Shown piece after piece: positions 9,063-17,283 of a stretch of DNA of 64,000 bases (position 1 is its first letter; the number at the start of each line of letters is the position of its first letter). The position numbers and the translations under genes were made by a program. The notes below the pieces were generated by a model. The model made no database searches, had not been told where the DNA came from, and saw only the letters and a program-made list of their open reading frames with translations. The DNA is from Chryseobacterium aahli (lineage in GTDB: Bacteria > Bacteroidota > Bacteroidia > Flavobacteriales > Weeksellaceae), in the NCBI RefSeq assembly GCF_022699665.1, contig NZ_JALDNB010000001.1, positions 310,001 through 374,000 on the forward strand. Direction: 5' to 3'.

Positions 9063-11165
9063 ATGGAAAACGTAAAAACATTTAAATACGTAGATTATTT
9101 ATGGGACGAAAGTAAGGCGGCTTCTCTTGGTGATGACCAGGTTGCTTTGTTTTTATACCGTTCAAACATATTAGGTGCAGATCTTAGAATTACCAATTAC
9201 GGGGGTGGAAACACAAGCTGTAAAACGATTGAGAAAGATCCTTTAAACAATGAAGAAGTTGAGGTAATGTGGGTAAAAGGTTCAGGTGGCGACATCGGGA
9301 CGTTGACAAGAAAAGGAATTGCAGGATTATATACGGAAAGACTGAGAAATCTTAAAAATGTTTACGGAGGTTTAGCAGACGAAGACAGAATGGTAGGATT
9401 ATTTGACCACTGTATTTTCGATCTGGAAAGCAAAGCCCCTTCTATTGATACGCCTCTTCATGGTTTACTTCCATTTAAACATATCGATCACCTTCACCCG
9501 GATGCATTAATCGCCGTAGCTGCAGCAAAAGATAGTGAAGCAATTACCAAAGAAATCTGGGGTGATACAATGGGCTGGGTGCCTTGGCAGCGTCCTGGTT
9601 TTGATTTAGGTCTACAGTTAGAGAAATGTTTAGCGGATAATCCAGGAATTCGTGGAATCGTTTTAGGAAGCCACGGTTTATTCACATGGGGAGACACTTC
9701 TTACGAATCTTACATCAACAGTCTGGAAGTAATCGAAATGGCTTCTGAATATATCGCTAAAAAAATCGAAGAAAAAGGACAAGTTTTTGGTGGACAAAAA
9801 GTAGAATCTCTACCTGCTGAAGAACGTAAAAACAAAGCTGCTCAGATTATGCCTTTGTTAAGAGGTTTAGCTTCTTCTGAAAACAGAATGGTGGGTCATT
9901 TCACAGACAGCGATGTTGTTTTAGAATACATCAACAGTAATGATTTGGAAAGATTGGCTCCATTGGGAACTTCTTGTCCGGATCACTTCTTAAGAACAAA
10001 AATTCAGCCTTTGGTGTTGACTTTAGATAAAAACGAAGATTTAAGCGATTCTAAAGCAATTTTAGAAAAATTAAATCCACTTTTCGAACAGTACAGACAA
10101 GAATACAAAGACTATTACGAAATGTGTAAACATCCAAACAGTCCTGCAATGCGTGACCCGAATCCGGTAATTATCATTTATCCTGGAGTTGGAATGTTCA
10201 GTTTCTCAAAAGATAAGCAAACAACCCGTGTTGCTAACGAATTTTATGTGAATGCAATCAACGTAATGCGTGGAGCAGAAGCAATTTCTGAATACACTTC
10301 TTTACCAAGACAGGAAGCTTTCGATATCGAATATTGGTTGTTGGAAGAAGCAAAATTGCAGAGAATGCCTAAAGAAAAACCATTGTCAAGAAAAGTTGCT
10401 ATTGTAACCGGAGCAGGAGGTGGAATCGGACAGGCAATTGCTGACAAAATGGTTCAGGAAGGCGCAGTGGTTGTTTTCACAGATCTTAATCAGGAAGCAG
10501 TAGAAGCTGTTACTGCAAAATACAGTAAAGATCAGGCAGTTGCAGTTAATTGTGATGTTACAAGCGAAGAGGCAATTGCAAATGCTTTTAAAGAAGCTGT
10601 TTTAGCATTCGGTGGAGTAGATATCATCGTGCATTCAGCGGGTTTGGCAATTTCTAAATCTTTGGAAGACACGACTACAAAAGATTGGGAATTACTTGAA
10701 AATGTATTGGTAAAAGGTCAGTTTTTAATGGCGAAAAGCGGTACTGAAATCATGAAAAAGCAAAATTTAGGTGGAGACATCGTGAATATTGCAAGTAAAA
10801 ACGGATTGGTTGCTGGACCCAACAATGTAGCTTATGGAACTGCAAAAGCAGCACAACAGCACATGACAAGATTATTGGCAGCAGAATTAGCCGCTGATAA
10901 AATCAGAGTCAATGTGGTGAACCCGGACGGAGTAATTGTTGGAAGCAAGATCTGGGAAGGTTCTTGGGCAGAAGGCCGTGCAAAAGCAAACGGAATTTCT
11001 GTAGAAGAATTGCCAGCATTTTATGCAAAAAGAAACTTATTAAACGAAATTATCCTTCCTGAAGACATCGCAAACGGAGTTTTCGCATGTGTGGCAATCT
11101 TAGATAAAACAACAGGAAACATCATCAATGTAGATGGCGGAATGGCAAATGCTTTCCCAAGATAA
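9063..11165 (+). CDS. rhaEW: Bifunctional L-rhamnulose-1-phosphate aldolase / L-lactaldehyde dehydrogenase
   Basis: A 700-residue fusion. Residues ~10-420 are a class II aldolase domain of the RhaE type (ADLRITNYGGGNTSCK; VLGSHGLFTWGD). Residues ~440-700 are a short-chain dehydrogenase with GAGGGIGQ nucleotide-binding loop, catalytic-type Ser in IVNIASKNG and YGTAK (YxxxK). The aldolase splits L-rhamnulose-1-phosphate into dihydroxyacetone phosphate and L-lactaldehyde; the dehydrogenase domain is expected to oxidise lactaldehyde to L-lactate. The family is established in rhamnose regulons of several phyla. The ATG at 9063 was preferred over a TTG at 9030, because family similarity starts at VDYLWDE and the leader before the ATG is A-rich. 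Confidence 0.9.
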   Translation: MENVKTFKYVDYLWDESKAASLGDDQVALFLYRSNILGADLRITNYGGGNTSCKTIEKDPLNNEEVEVMWVKGSGGDIGTLTRKGIAGLYTERLRNLKNVYGGLADEDRMVGLFDHCIFDLESKAPSIDTPLHGLLPFKHIDHLHPDALIAVAAAKDSEAITKEIWGDTMGWVPWQRPGFDLGLQLEKCLADNPGIRGIVLGSHGLFTWGDTSYESYINSLEVIEMASEYIAKKIEEKGQVFGGQKVESLPAEERKNKAAQIMPLLRGLASSENRMVGHFTDSDVVLEYINSNDLERLAPLGTSCPDHFLRTKIQPLVLTLDKNEDLSDSKAILEKLNPLFEQYRQEYKDYYEMCKHPNSPAMRDPNPVIIIYPGVGMFSFSKDKQTTRVANEFYVNAINVMRGAEAISEYTSLPRQEAFDIEYWLLEEAKLQRMPKEKPLSRKVAIVTGAGGGIGQAIADKMVQEGAVVVFTDLNQEAVEAVTAKYSKDQAVAVNCDVTSEEAIANAFKEAVLAFGGVDIIVHSAGLAISKSLEDTTTKDWELLENVLVKGQFLMAKSGTEIMKKQNLGGDIVNIASKNGLVAGPNNVAYGTAKAAQQHMTRLLAAELAADKIRVNVVNPDGVIVGSKIWEGSWAEGRAKANGISVEELPAFYAKRNLLNEIILPEDIANGVFACVAILDKTTGNIINVDGGMANAFPR

Positions 11166-11340
11166 TGTTTTTGGTTGTCGGTTTTTAGTTGTCAGTTGTT
11201 AGTTTTTTAACTTTCAATTTATTTGGGCAGCTTAATCCGCCCTCCGTTCCCGCTTTTTTGCTCGTCGTACCTCCTCACAAAAAGAGCTCTACTCAGGTCG
11301 GGCTGCGAGGGATTCGAAAGTAATTGAAGGGGTCGAAATC
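11166..11340. repeat. Stacked intergenic repeats between the aldolase and isomerase genes
   Basis: 11168-11207 is a GTTGTC/GGTT low-complexity stretch (ggttgtcggtttttagttgt...). 11224-11330 is a GC-rich, REP-like block beginning GGGCAGCTTAATCCGCCC and containing GGTCGGGCTGCGAGGG, far richer in GC than its surroundings. It resembles dispersed elements I recall from Chryseobacterium/Flavobacterium intergenic regions; copy number elsewhere is not visible here. No gene is evident. Confidence 0.5.
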
Positions 11341-11374
11341 AATATTTAATGCTAATTTTAGTCAATAAATTCAG

Positions 11375-11403
11375 CCTTGTCAAGGTTCAAAACCTTAACA
11401 AGG
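11375..11403 (+). repeat. CCTTGTCAAGG palindrome upstream of rhaI
   Basis: CCTTGTCAAGGTT (11375-11387) and AACCTTAACAAGG (11391-11403) form a 13-bp stem with one mismatch and a 3-nt loop, ending 18 nt before the rhaI start codon. It may be a dispersed palindromic repeat, a terminator or a leader structure. Confidence 0.55.
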
Positions 11404-11421
11404 TTAATTAAAAATCAAACT

Positions 11422-12699
11422 ATGATTATAGAAAAAGATATCATTGAACAACACAATAAAAACGAAGTCGAAAACTTTAATTCAGACTTTGATTTTCTAC
11501 AAAATAAATTAACGAAATCAGGTTCAAACGTTGCTGAAATCGTTAACAAAATCGCTGATTTTCAGGTGGCAATTCCAAGCTGGGCTTTAGGTGCTGGCGG
11601 AACCCGTTTCGGAAGATTTTCTTACGGTGGCGAACCTGCTGTTTTGGAACAAAAACTAGATGACGTTGGATTGCTTCACGCGCTGACTCATTCTGCCGGA
11701 GCGGTTTCATTACACATTCCATGGGATATTCCAAGTGATGTAAGTGCTTTGAAGGAAAGCGCAGCGTCTCACGGATTGATCTTTGATGCGATGAATTCAA
11801 ACACATTTCAGGATCAGCCGGATGCAAAACATTCGTACAAATTTGGTTCTTTAAATTCTGTAAACGAAGATTCCCGCGCGTACGCTGTTGAACATAACAA
11901 AGAAGTGATCAGAATCGGAAAAGAATTAGGTTCAAAAAGCTTAACCGTTTGGTTGGCTGACGGAGCAAGTTTCCCCGGACAGTTAAATTTCCAGACCGCT
12001 TTATCAAACACAGAAAAAAGCTTAAAAGAAATCTACGCAGGAATGCCGGAAGACTGGAAACTGTTTATTGAGTACAAACCTTACGAACCGAATTTCTACT
12101 CAACAACCATTCAGGATTGGGGAACTTCTTTCATGTTGGCAAGTGCTTGTGGTGAAAGAGCTTTTACATTAGTTGACCTTGGACATCATTTGCCTAATAC
12201 CAATATTGAGCAGATCGTTGCAACGTTGATGTATAAAGGTAAATTAGGTGGTTTCCACTTCAACGACAGCAAGTATGGTGATGATGATTTGACGGTGGGT
12301 TCTATTAAACCTTATGCTTTGTTCCTGATCTTCAACGAATTGGTATATGGAATGGAAAACAACGCCAATAATCCTTATCCGGCTTGGATGATCGATGCAA
12401 GTCACAACATCAAAGATCCTTTGGAAGATTTATTACAGTCTTTGGAAGCGATCTTAATCGCTTATGCTCAGGCACTTTTGGTTGATCAGAAAGCTTTGAA
12501 AGCGGCACAACTTAATAATGACGTTGTTGCAGCTCAGGATATTTTGCAGAATGCTTACAGAACAGACGTTCGTCCGTTATTGAAAGCTGCAAGACTGCAG
12601 ACTGGCGCAGCTTTAGACCCGATCGCTGCTTACAGAAGTTTAAAGGTAAGAGAAACCTTAATTTCTGAAAGAGGCTGGGCAAAAGCAACAGGATTATAA
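11422..12699 (+). CDS. rhaI: L-rhamnose isomerase (Pseudomonas stutzeri RhaI type)
   Basis: A 425-residue TIM-barrel sugar isomerase converting L-rhamnose to L-rhamnulose. It follows the P. stutzeri L-rhamnose isomerase closely: PSWALGAGGTRFGRF, VSLHIPWD, FDAMNSNTFQD, SKSLTVWLADGASFPGQ, VQDWGTS-like IQDWGTSFM, VDLGHHLPNTNIEQIVA, GGFHFNDSKYGDDDL, MIDASHNIKDP, AYAQALLVD. The metal-binding acidic and histidine residues lie in the last four motifs. It is distinct from the E. coli RhaA family. The start is the ATG at 11422; an upstream extension to 11377 would run through the palindromic repeat. Confidence 0.93.
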   Translation: MIIEKDIIEQHNKNEVENFNSDFDFLQNKLTKSGSNVAEIVNKIADFQVAIPSWALGAGGTRFGRFSYGGEPAVLEQKLDDVGLLHALTHSAGAVSLHIPWDIPSDVSALKESAASHGLIFDAMNSNTFQDQPDAKHSYKFGSLNSVNEDSRAYAVEHNKEVIRIGKELGSKSLTVWLADGASFPGQLNFQTALSNTEKSLKEIYAGMPEDWKLFIEYKPYEPNFYSTTIQDWGTSFMLASACGERAFTLVDLGHHLPNTNIEQIVATLMYKGKLGGFHFNDSKYGDDDLTVGSIKPYALFLIFNELVYGMENNANNPYPAWMIDASHNIKDPLEDLLQSLEAILIAYAQALLVDQKALKAAQLNNDVVAAQDILQNAYRTDVRPLLKAARLQTGAALDPIAAYRSLKVRETLISERGWAKATGL

Positions 12700-12779
12700 A
12701 AATCCGTTTTAATTTGATAATTACTTTCAGGTGCAATCGAAAGTTTAATTATATGTATCCTTATTTACCGTTGAGACCC

Positions 12780-12863
12780 GAGTGTTTAGAAAATTAATAA
12801 TGAATTCTTTATTTAAGAAATCAGTGGATTTTTTTCTTAATTATTTTTAATCACTAAACACTC
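12780..12863. repeat. Nested inverted repeat after rhaI
   Basis: GAGTGTTTAG (12780-12789) is the exact complement of CTAAACACTC (12854-12863). Inside it ATTTAAGAAA and TTTCTTAATT form a second imperfect stem. It is probably a terminator or processing structure between rhaI and the kinase gene. Confidence 0.5.
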
Positions 12864-13083
12864 CTTGATGGTTTTAATTTTTTTAATTAAAGAAATAGCC
12901 AAAAAGATTTAATCTTTGAAGCCTTTGCTGAGTAGAACGCCTTTGCGAACTTAAAAATAATCAGCATTTTAAAAAGAAAAATCTTTGCGCACTTTGCGTT
13001 AAAAAATATTAGAACAATTCTAATTCACATTTGAAAAAAAACTAATAACCATTTTATAATAAATCATTAAATTCATCTCAGGA
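12864..13083. other. Intergenic spacer with CTTTGCG repeats
   Basis: No gene is evident. CTTTGCGAAC and CTTTGCGCACTTTGCG at 12940-13000 are short low-complexity repeats of a kind scattered between flavobacterial genes. A separate promoter for the kinase could not be recognised. Confidence 0.45.
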
Positions 13084-14469
13084 ATGTCCAAAAAAAAGGT
13101 AACCATCGTATTTGATATTGGAAAAACCAACAAAAAGTTTTTTTTATTTGATAAAAATTACAAAGAAGTTGTGCGTGAATATACCGAACTTCCCCTTACC
13201 ACCGATGAAGATGGTTATCCCACAGAAGATCTTGCAGCGCTCCAAAACTGGATCAAAGATAATTTCAATGCCATTCTCGATGATGAAAATTTTGAAGTAA
13301 AAGCCATTAATTTTTCTACGTACGGAGCAAGTTTTGTACACCTAGATCAGAAAGGAAATGTTTTGACACCTTTGTACAATTATACCAAACCGATGGATCA
13401 GGATATTCTTGATTTATTTTACGAAAAACATGGTAGCAAACTGAAAATTGCCCGCGAAACTGCATCTCCACAAACTGGAATGTTGAATTCAGGACTGCAG
13501 TTATTCTGGTTAAAATACAAACATCCGGAAGTTTTCAAAAAAATCCGTTATAGTCTTCATTTACCTCAATATCTATCATATTTGTTTACCGGAATTTGCG
13601 TTTCGGAATTTACGTCAATTGGCTGTCACACCAATTTGTGGGATTACGACAAAGCAGATTATCATGACTGGGTTTACGAAGAAGGAATCGATGCCTTATT
13701 AGGACCAATTGTTCCGACTTCTGCGAGCATCAACACTTCCTACAGAAACAAAAAAATTAAAATCGGTGTTGGAATTCACGACAGTTCTTCAGCGTTATTA
13801 CCTTATATTTTAAGTAAAAAAGAACCGTTTTTATTGCTTTCAACAGGAACTTGGAGTATTTCTTTAAATCCATTCAACGATGAAAGTTTAACGGATGAAG
13901 ATATCGAAAACAACTGTCTAAATTACATGAGAATCGACGGTAAACGTGTGAAAGCATCCCGTTTTTTTATGGGGAATGAATACAAGATTCAGGTTGAAAA
14001 ATTGTGCGCTTATTATGGAAAAGAATACGGTTTCCACAGAGAAGTTCAGTTTGATCAGGATCTGTATCTGCGTTTAATGAAAAATAAAAATATCTATTTC
14101 CGTTTTGAAGGGATTATTTTAAAGCGAAAAATGATTACAGCAACAGATTTAAATTCATTTGCAACTTTTGAAGAAGCGTATCATCAGTTAATGATCGAAT
14201 TGATGGATCTGCAGATTCATACCATTACCAATGCCATCGGAAATTCAGAGATCAAAAATATTTACATCGATGGAGGTTTCACAGACAATGACGTTTTTAT
14301 GAAACTGATGTCACATCATTTTCAGCATTACAATGTGATGTCCACTCATTCTCCGTTGGGATCGGCTTTGGGAGCATCAATGGTGATTTCAAATAAAAAA
14401 ATAGACGAAACATTTTTACAGCAGCATTATCAGATGAAAGTGCTTCAGCCTTTAATCTTAAATTTGTAA
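13084..14469 (+). CDS. FGGY-family carbohydrate kinase, probable L-rhamnulokinase
   Basis: A 461-residue FGGY kinase. The N-terminal phosphate-binding DIGKTNKKFFLFD, the central GIHDSSSALLPY with the probable catalytic-base Asp near residue 232, LLSTGTWSISLNPF, and the C-terminal IDGGFTDN nucleotide motif are all present. Its place between rhaI and the lactate dehydrogenase, with no other sugar kinase in the locus, points to phosphorylation of L-rhamnulose to L-rhamnulose-1-phosphate. The sequence is more divergent than classical RhaB, so the substrate is assigned from context. Confidence 0.82.
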   Translation: MSKKKVTIVFDIGKTNKKFFLFDKNYKEVVREYTELPLTTDEDGYPTEDLAALQNWIKDNFNAILDDENFEVKAINFSTYGASFVHLDQKGNVLTPLYNYTKPMDQDILDLFYEKHGSKLKIARETASPQTGMLNSGLQLFWLKYKHPEVFKKIRYSLHLPQYLSYLFTGICVSEFTSIGCHTNLWDYDKADYHDWVYEEGIDALLGPIVPTSASINTSYRNKKIKIGVGIHDSSSALLPYILSKKEPFLLLSTGTWSISLNPFNDESLTDEDIENNCLNYMRIDGKRVKASRFFMGNEYKIQVEKLCAYYGKEYGFHREVQFDQDLYLRLMKNKNIYFRFEGIILKRKMITATDLNSFATFEEAYHQLMIELMDLQIHTITNAIGNSEIKNIYIDGGFTDNDVFMKLMSHHFQHYNVMSTHSPLGSALGASMVISNKKIDETFLQQHYQMKVLQPLILNL

Positions 14470-14477
14470 AGAATATA

Positions 14478-14547
14478 GTTGTTGGTTGACGGTTGTCAGT
14501 TGATGGCACTCTCAAAACAATCAACCAACAACTATCAACTGACAACC
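14478..14547. repeat. Interleaved inverted repeats (A-B-A'-B' order)
   Basis: GTTGTTGGTTGA (14478-14489) is complementary to 14521-14532, and GGTTGTCAGTTGAT (14491-14504) to 14534-14547. Both pairs are perfect, but the order is interleaved rather than nested, the topology of a pseudoknot. It belongs to the GTTGTC-type intergenic repeats also seen at 11168. Confidence 0.6.
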
Positions 14548-14565
14548 AAAAATAAACAACTATTT

Positions 14566-15717
14566 ATGTCCTTTCCATTCGATACCAACTACGCTTCCCT
14601 CGAATTGCTGATCGAAAAAGCAAAAAAGAAAATGCCCCGTTTCGCTTTCGAATATCTGGATGGCGGCTGTAACGAAAATATCAACCGCGACAGAAATACA
14701 AGTGAATTGCGTGATGTACTTCTTCGTCCGCGCTACCTGAATAATAACTATTCGGAAGCCAATATGGAAACGGAATTATTCGGAGTGAAATATTCCGCAC
14801 CGTTCGGAATTTCTCCTGTTGGTCTGCAGGGTTTGATGTGGCCGAATGCTCCGGAAATTTTAGCAAAAGCAGCTTTTAAACATAATATTCCTTTTATATT
14901 AAGTACTGTAACTACAAGCAGTATTGAAAGAATTGCTGAATTAACGGAAGGAAAAGCTTGGTATCAACTCTATCATCCAAGAGAAGAATGGTTGCGTGAC
15001 GATATTCTTGACCGTTGTGAAGCTTCTGGCTATGACGTTTTATGTGTTTTGTCCGATGTTCCTACGTTCGGTTACCGTGCAAAAGAGATTAGAAACGGTT
15101 TGGCAATGCCTCCGCAACTTAATTTCAGAAATGTTTCCCAGGCATTGGCAAGACCTGAATGGTGTCTTGAAATTTTGAAACACGGCGTTCCAAGTTTCAA
15201 AACGATGGAAAAATACATGGACAAAAACATGAATGTGAAACAATTGGGACAGTTCATGAACTCTACTTTTTCCGGCAGACTAAATTCCGACAGAATCAAA
15301 GCCATTCGTGATAAGTGGAAAGGAAAACTGGTCATCAAAGGTGTGGCTTCCGATGAAGATGCAGCTGAAGCGGTACGTTTAGGTTTCGACGGAATGATTA
15401 TTTCCAATCATGGCGGAAGACAGCTTGATGCAGGAGAATCAACGATTGCGGTGGTAAAAGAAATCAGTGAAAAATACAAAGGTCAGATAAAAATCATGAT
15501 GGATAGTGGCGTAAGAACCGGTCCGGATGTTGCCCGTGCCTTGAGCTGTGGTGCAGAATTTACATTTATGGGAAGAACGTTTATGTACGCTGTCGGAGCT
15601 TTAGGCGACAAAGGTGGCGATCATATTATTGAGATGCTGAAAATGCAGTTCAGACAGGTGATGGAGCAGGTTTGTTGTGATACGCCGGAGGATTTGCAGA
15701 ATTTTAGGGTGAGGTAG
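14566..15717 (+). CDS. lldD: FMN-dependent L-lactate dehydrogenase (alpha-hydroxy acid dehydrogenase family)
   Basis: A 383-residue member of the FMN alpha-hydroxy-acid dehydrogenase TIM-barrel family. Visible hallmarks are FEYLDGGCNENINRDRN, PVGLQGLMWPNAPEILAKAA, STVTTSSIERIAE, WYQLYHPR, LVIKGVASDEDA and the catalytic/flavin-binding ISNHGGRQLDAGES near residue 280, followed by MMDSGVRTGPDVARAL. It would oxidise the L-lactate formed from lactaldehyde to pyruvate, passing electrons to the respiratory chain. An upstream in-frame ATG at 14479 lies inside the interleaved repeat, so the start at 14566 is preferred. A different 2-hydroxy acid substrate cannot be excluded. Confidence 0.85.
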   Translation: MSFPFDTNYASLELLIEKAKKKMPRFAFEYLDGGCNENINRDRNTSELRDVLLRPRYLNNNYSEANMETELFGVKYSAPFGISPVGLQGLMWPNAPEILAKAAFKHNIPFILSTVTTSSIERIAELTEGKAWYQLYHPREEWLRDDILDRCEASGYDVLCVLSDVPTFGYRAKEIRNGLAMPPQLNFRNVSQALARPEWCLEILKHGVPSFKTMEKYMDKNMNVKQLGQFMNSTFSGRLNSDRIKAIRDKWKGKLVIKGVASDEDAAEAVRLGFDGMIISNHGGRQLDAGESTIAVVKEISEKYKGQIKIMMDSGVRTGPDVARALSCGAEFTFMGRTFMYAVGALGDKGGDHIIEMLKMQFRQVMEQVCCDTPEDLQNFRVR

Positions 15718-15772
15718 AAACCGAATAGTGAACTTGTTTTGATGTAAAATATTCTGAGAAATTAATAAAGAA

Positions 15773-15801
15773 TAGACTGTTCCAAAAGACGGTCTATTTT
15801 T
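15773..15801 (+). terminator. Terminator after the lactate dehydrogenase gene
   Basis: TAGACTG (15773-15779) pairs with CGGTCTA (15790-15796), with one G-U pair, followed by five T. It lies just before the end of the convergent gene at 15811. Confidence 0.65.
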
Positions 15802-15810
15802 AAATATTAA

Positions 15811-16443
15811 TTAGTTAATCAATAGATTACATAGTTCTGCAAATTCTGAATCACCATTATTTTTAGGGCTATTTCTGGTGACTAAATGATATTTTCCATC
15901 AATCAAAATTTCCAAAATCCACTCTTCTCCATCTAAAACTATCTTGGGATCATGTGTTCCTATGTTCCAAAAATTAACATCATTTGATTTTGAAATGAAT
16001 CTATTCCATTTTTCTGCATTAATTTTCTTTGTGTACTCTTTTACTATTTTTCCTGTTTGATAACCGCCTAATCCATCGCTTTGGCTATAAGTTAAAAATA
16101 TTTCTTCATTTCGATTTTCCATTTTATAAACAAAAGGATTTGACCACGTTCCTAAATTTGTATATCTAACAATCTTTAAATTTTCATTCTTTTTATCAAA
16201 AAGAGGTACTTCGTTTAGTGAATTCAAATGTTTTGAATACCATTTGTTTCTGAATAATGAAAGCGAATCATTTGGACCATTACTGATTGTATCTCTAGGA
16301 TATTTATCTTCATCATAAGTCGCAAAATATAATTTTCCATCATATTGTCTTTCATCTTCTTTTGGCGAAACAATTTTTTTGCTCATACAATTGGTAATTA
16401 AAATTAAAGTTAGGAAAAGTAGTAATTGTTTTTTCATATTCAA
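15811..16443 (-). CDS. Uncharacterised lipoprotein
   Basis: A 210-residue protein (208 if the second Met is used) with signal sequence KKQLLLFLTLILITNC, whose Cys forms a lipobox. The mature part is hydrophilic and aromatic-rich with no motif I recognise. It lies convergent to the rhamnose genes and 52 bp downstream of the NTF2-like gene on the same strand. No function is proposed. Confidence 0.7.
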   Translation of the reverse strand: MNMKKQLLLFLTLILITNCMSKKIVSPKEDERQYDGKLYFATYDEDKYPRDTISNGPNDSLSLFRNKWYSKHLNSLNEVPLFDKKNENLKIVRYTNLGTWSNPFVYKMENRNEEIFLTYSQSDGLGGYQTGKIVKEYTKKINAEKWNRFISKSNDVNFWNIGTHDPKIVLDGEEWILEILIDGKYHLVTRNSPKNNGDSEFAELCNLLIN

Positions 16444-16495
16444 TTAAAATTAATATTTTAAAGTAAATTTTACAAATCGTTTTTATAGAGTTAAA

Positions 16496-16939
16496 TCACT
16501 TTTTCTTCTCCGATTTCACCGCCTGTCTCGCCAACAACTTCCAATCCTTTTTAACCTTCGTCCAAACCAATAAAATATCCAAAGTTACATCGCCCGGTTC
16601 CTTCCCCAAATCAGCAGTCGTAGCATAAAAATGGTGACGGACAATCGCAGTATTTCCAACAATCTGTATGTTTTGGTTGCTTATATCAATGGTTAAAAAA
16701 TCAGATTTTTTACTGACCAATTTTTCAACAAATTCCTTCGCATCATCGATATGACCTCCCGAATGTCCGTAAGTCAATTCCGGAAAAATCAAAGAGTCCA
16801 ACGTAGATTTTTCACCACTAATCATCGCTAATCTTAGTTTTTCTGCTGCATCTGTCACAGCTTGGATATCATTTTTTTTCTGTCCGAAAACAGTGATTGC
16901 CACTAAAAAACTCATGGCAAAAATTAATTTCTTAATCAT
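16496..16939 (-). CDS. Secreted NTF2-like (DUF4440-type) protein
   Basis: A 147-residue protein with a signal peptide ending VFGQ. The rest fits the small alpha+beta SnoaL/NTF2 cone fold of the DUF4440 type: an N-terminal helix (AVTDAAEKLRLAMISGEKS), LDSLIFPELTYGHSGGHI, NTAIVRHHFYAT and the closing strand WTKVKKDWKLLARQAV. Such proteins bind small ligands; the ligand here is unknown. It may be co-transcribed with the lipoprotein gene downstream. Confidence 0.75.
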   Translation of the reverse strand: MIKKLIFAMSFLVAITVFGQKKNDIQAVTDAAEKLRLAMISGEKSTLDSLIFPELTYGHSGGHIDDAKEFVEKLVSKKSDFLTIDISNQNIQIVGNTAIVRHHFYATTADLGKEPGDVTLDILLVWTKVKKDWKLLARQAVKSEKKK

Positions 16940-17283
16940 AATTATTAATATATTTTATAAAAGATTGTCGGTAATCTGTCATCATGGAATACTTTGTATT
17001 TCATTGTTAAGTTTACGTCTTTGTTTACCTTTAAAACAGTCAAGATTTAAAAATCTTTGTTTGACTTTGCATTAAATTGGGCATTATAATGAATAGCGAA
17101 TATTCATTTATAATCTTTCTAATTATCGTTATCTATTAAAGTGTTATTTTAACACAAAGACCACAAAGTTTTTTCTATCTACTAAGCGTCTTGAAGGCTC
17201 ACAAAGCCGTAAACTTATAAAAGCTCACGGAGTTTTTTAGTTATTATTAATTGCGGAAAACTAAAATAATTTTTAACAGATAT
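16940..17283. other. Intergenic spacer, no gene seen
   Basis: An AT-rich spacer between two minus-strand genes. It holds short repeats (CACAAAGACCACAAAG near 17155 and an imperfect GATTT/AAATC inverted repeat near 17043). No promoter box or small ORF could be supported. Confidence 0.4.

Noticed and set aside
14479..14565. Alternative start for the lactate dehydrogenase
   Set aside because: The extra N-terminus is translated repeat DNA (interleaved inverted repeat); family similarity begins at the ATG at 14566.
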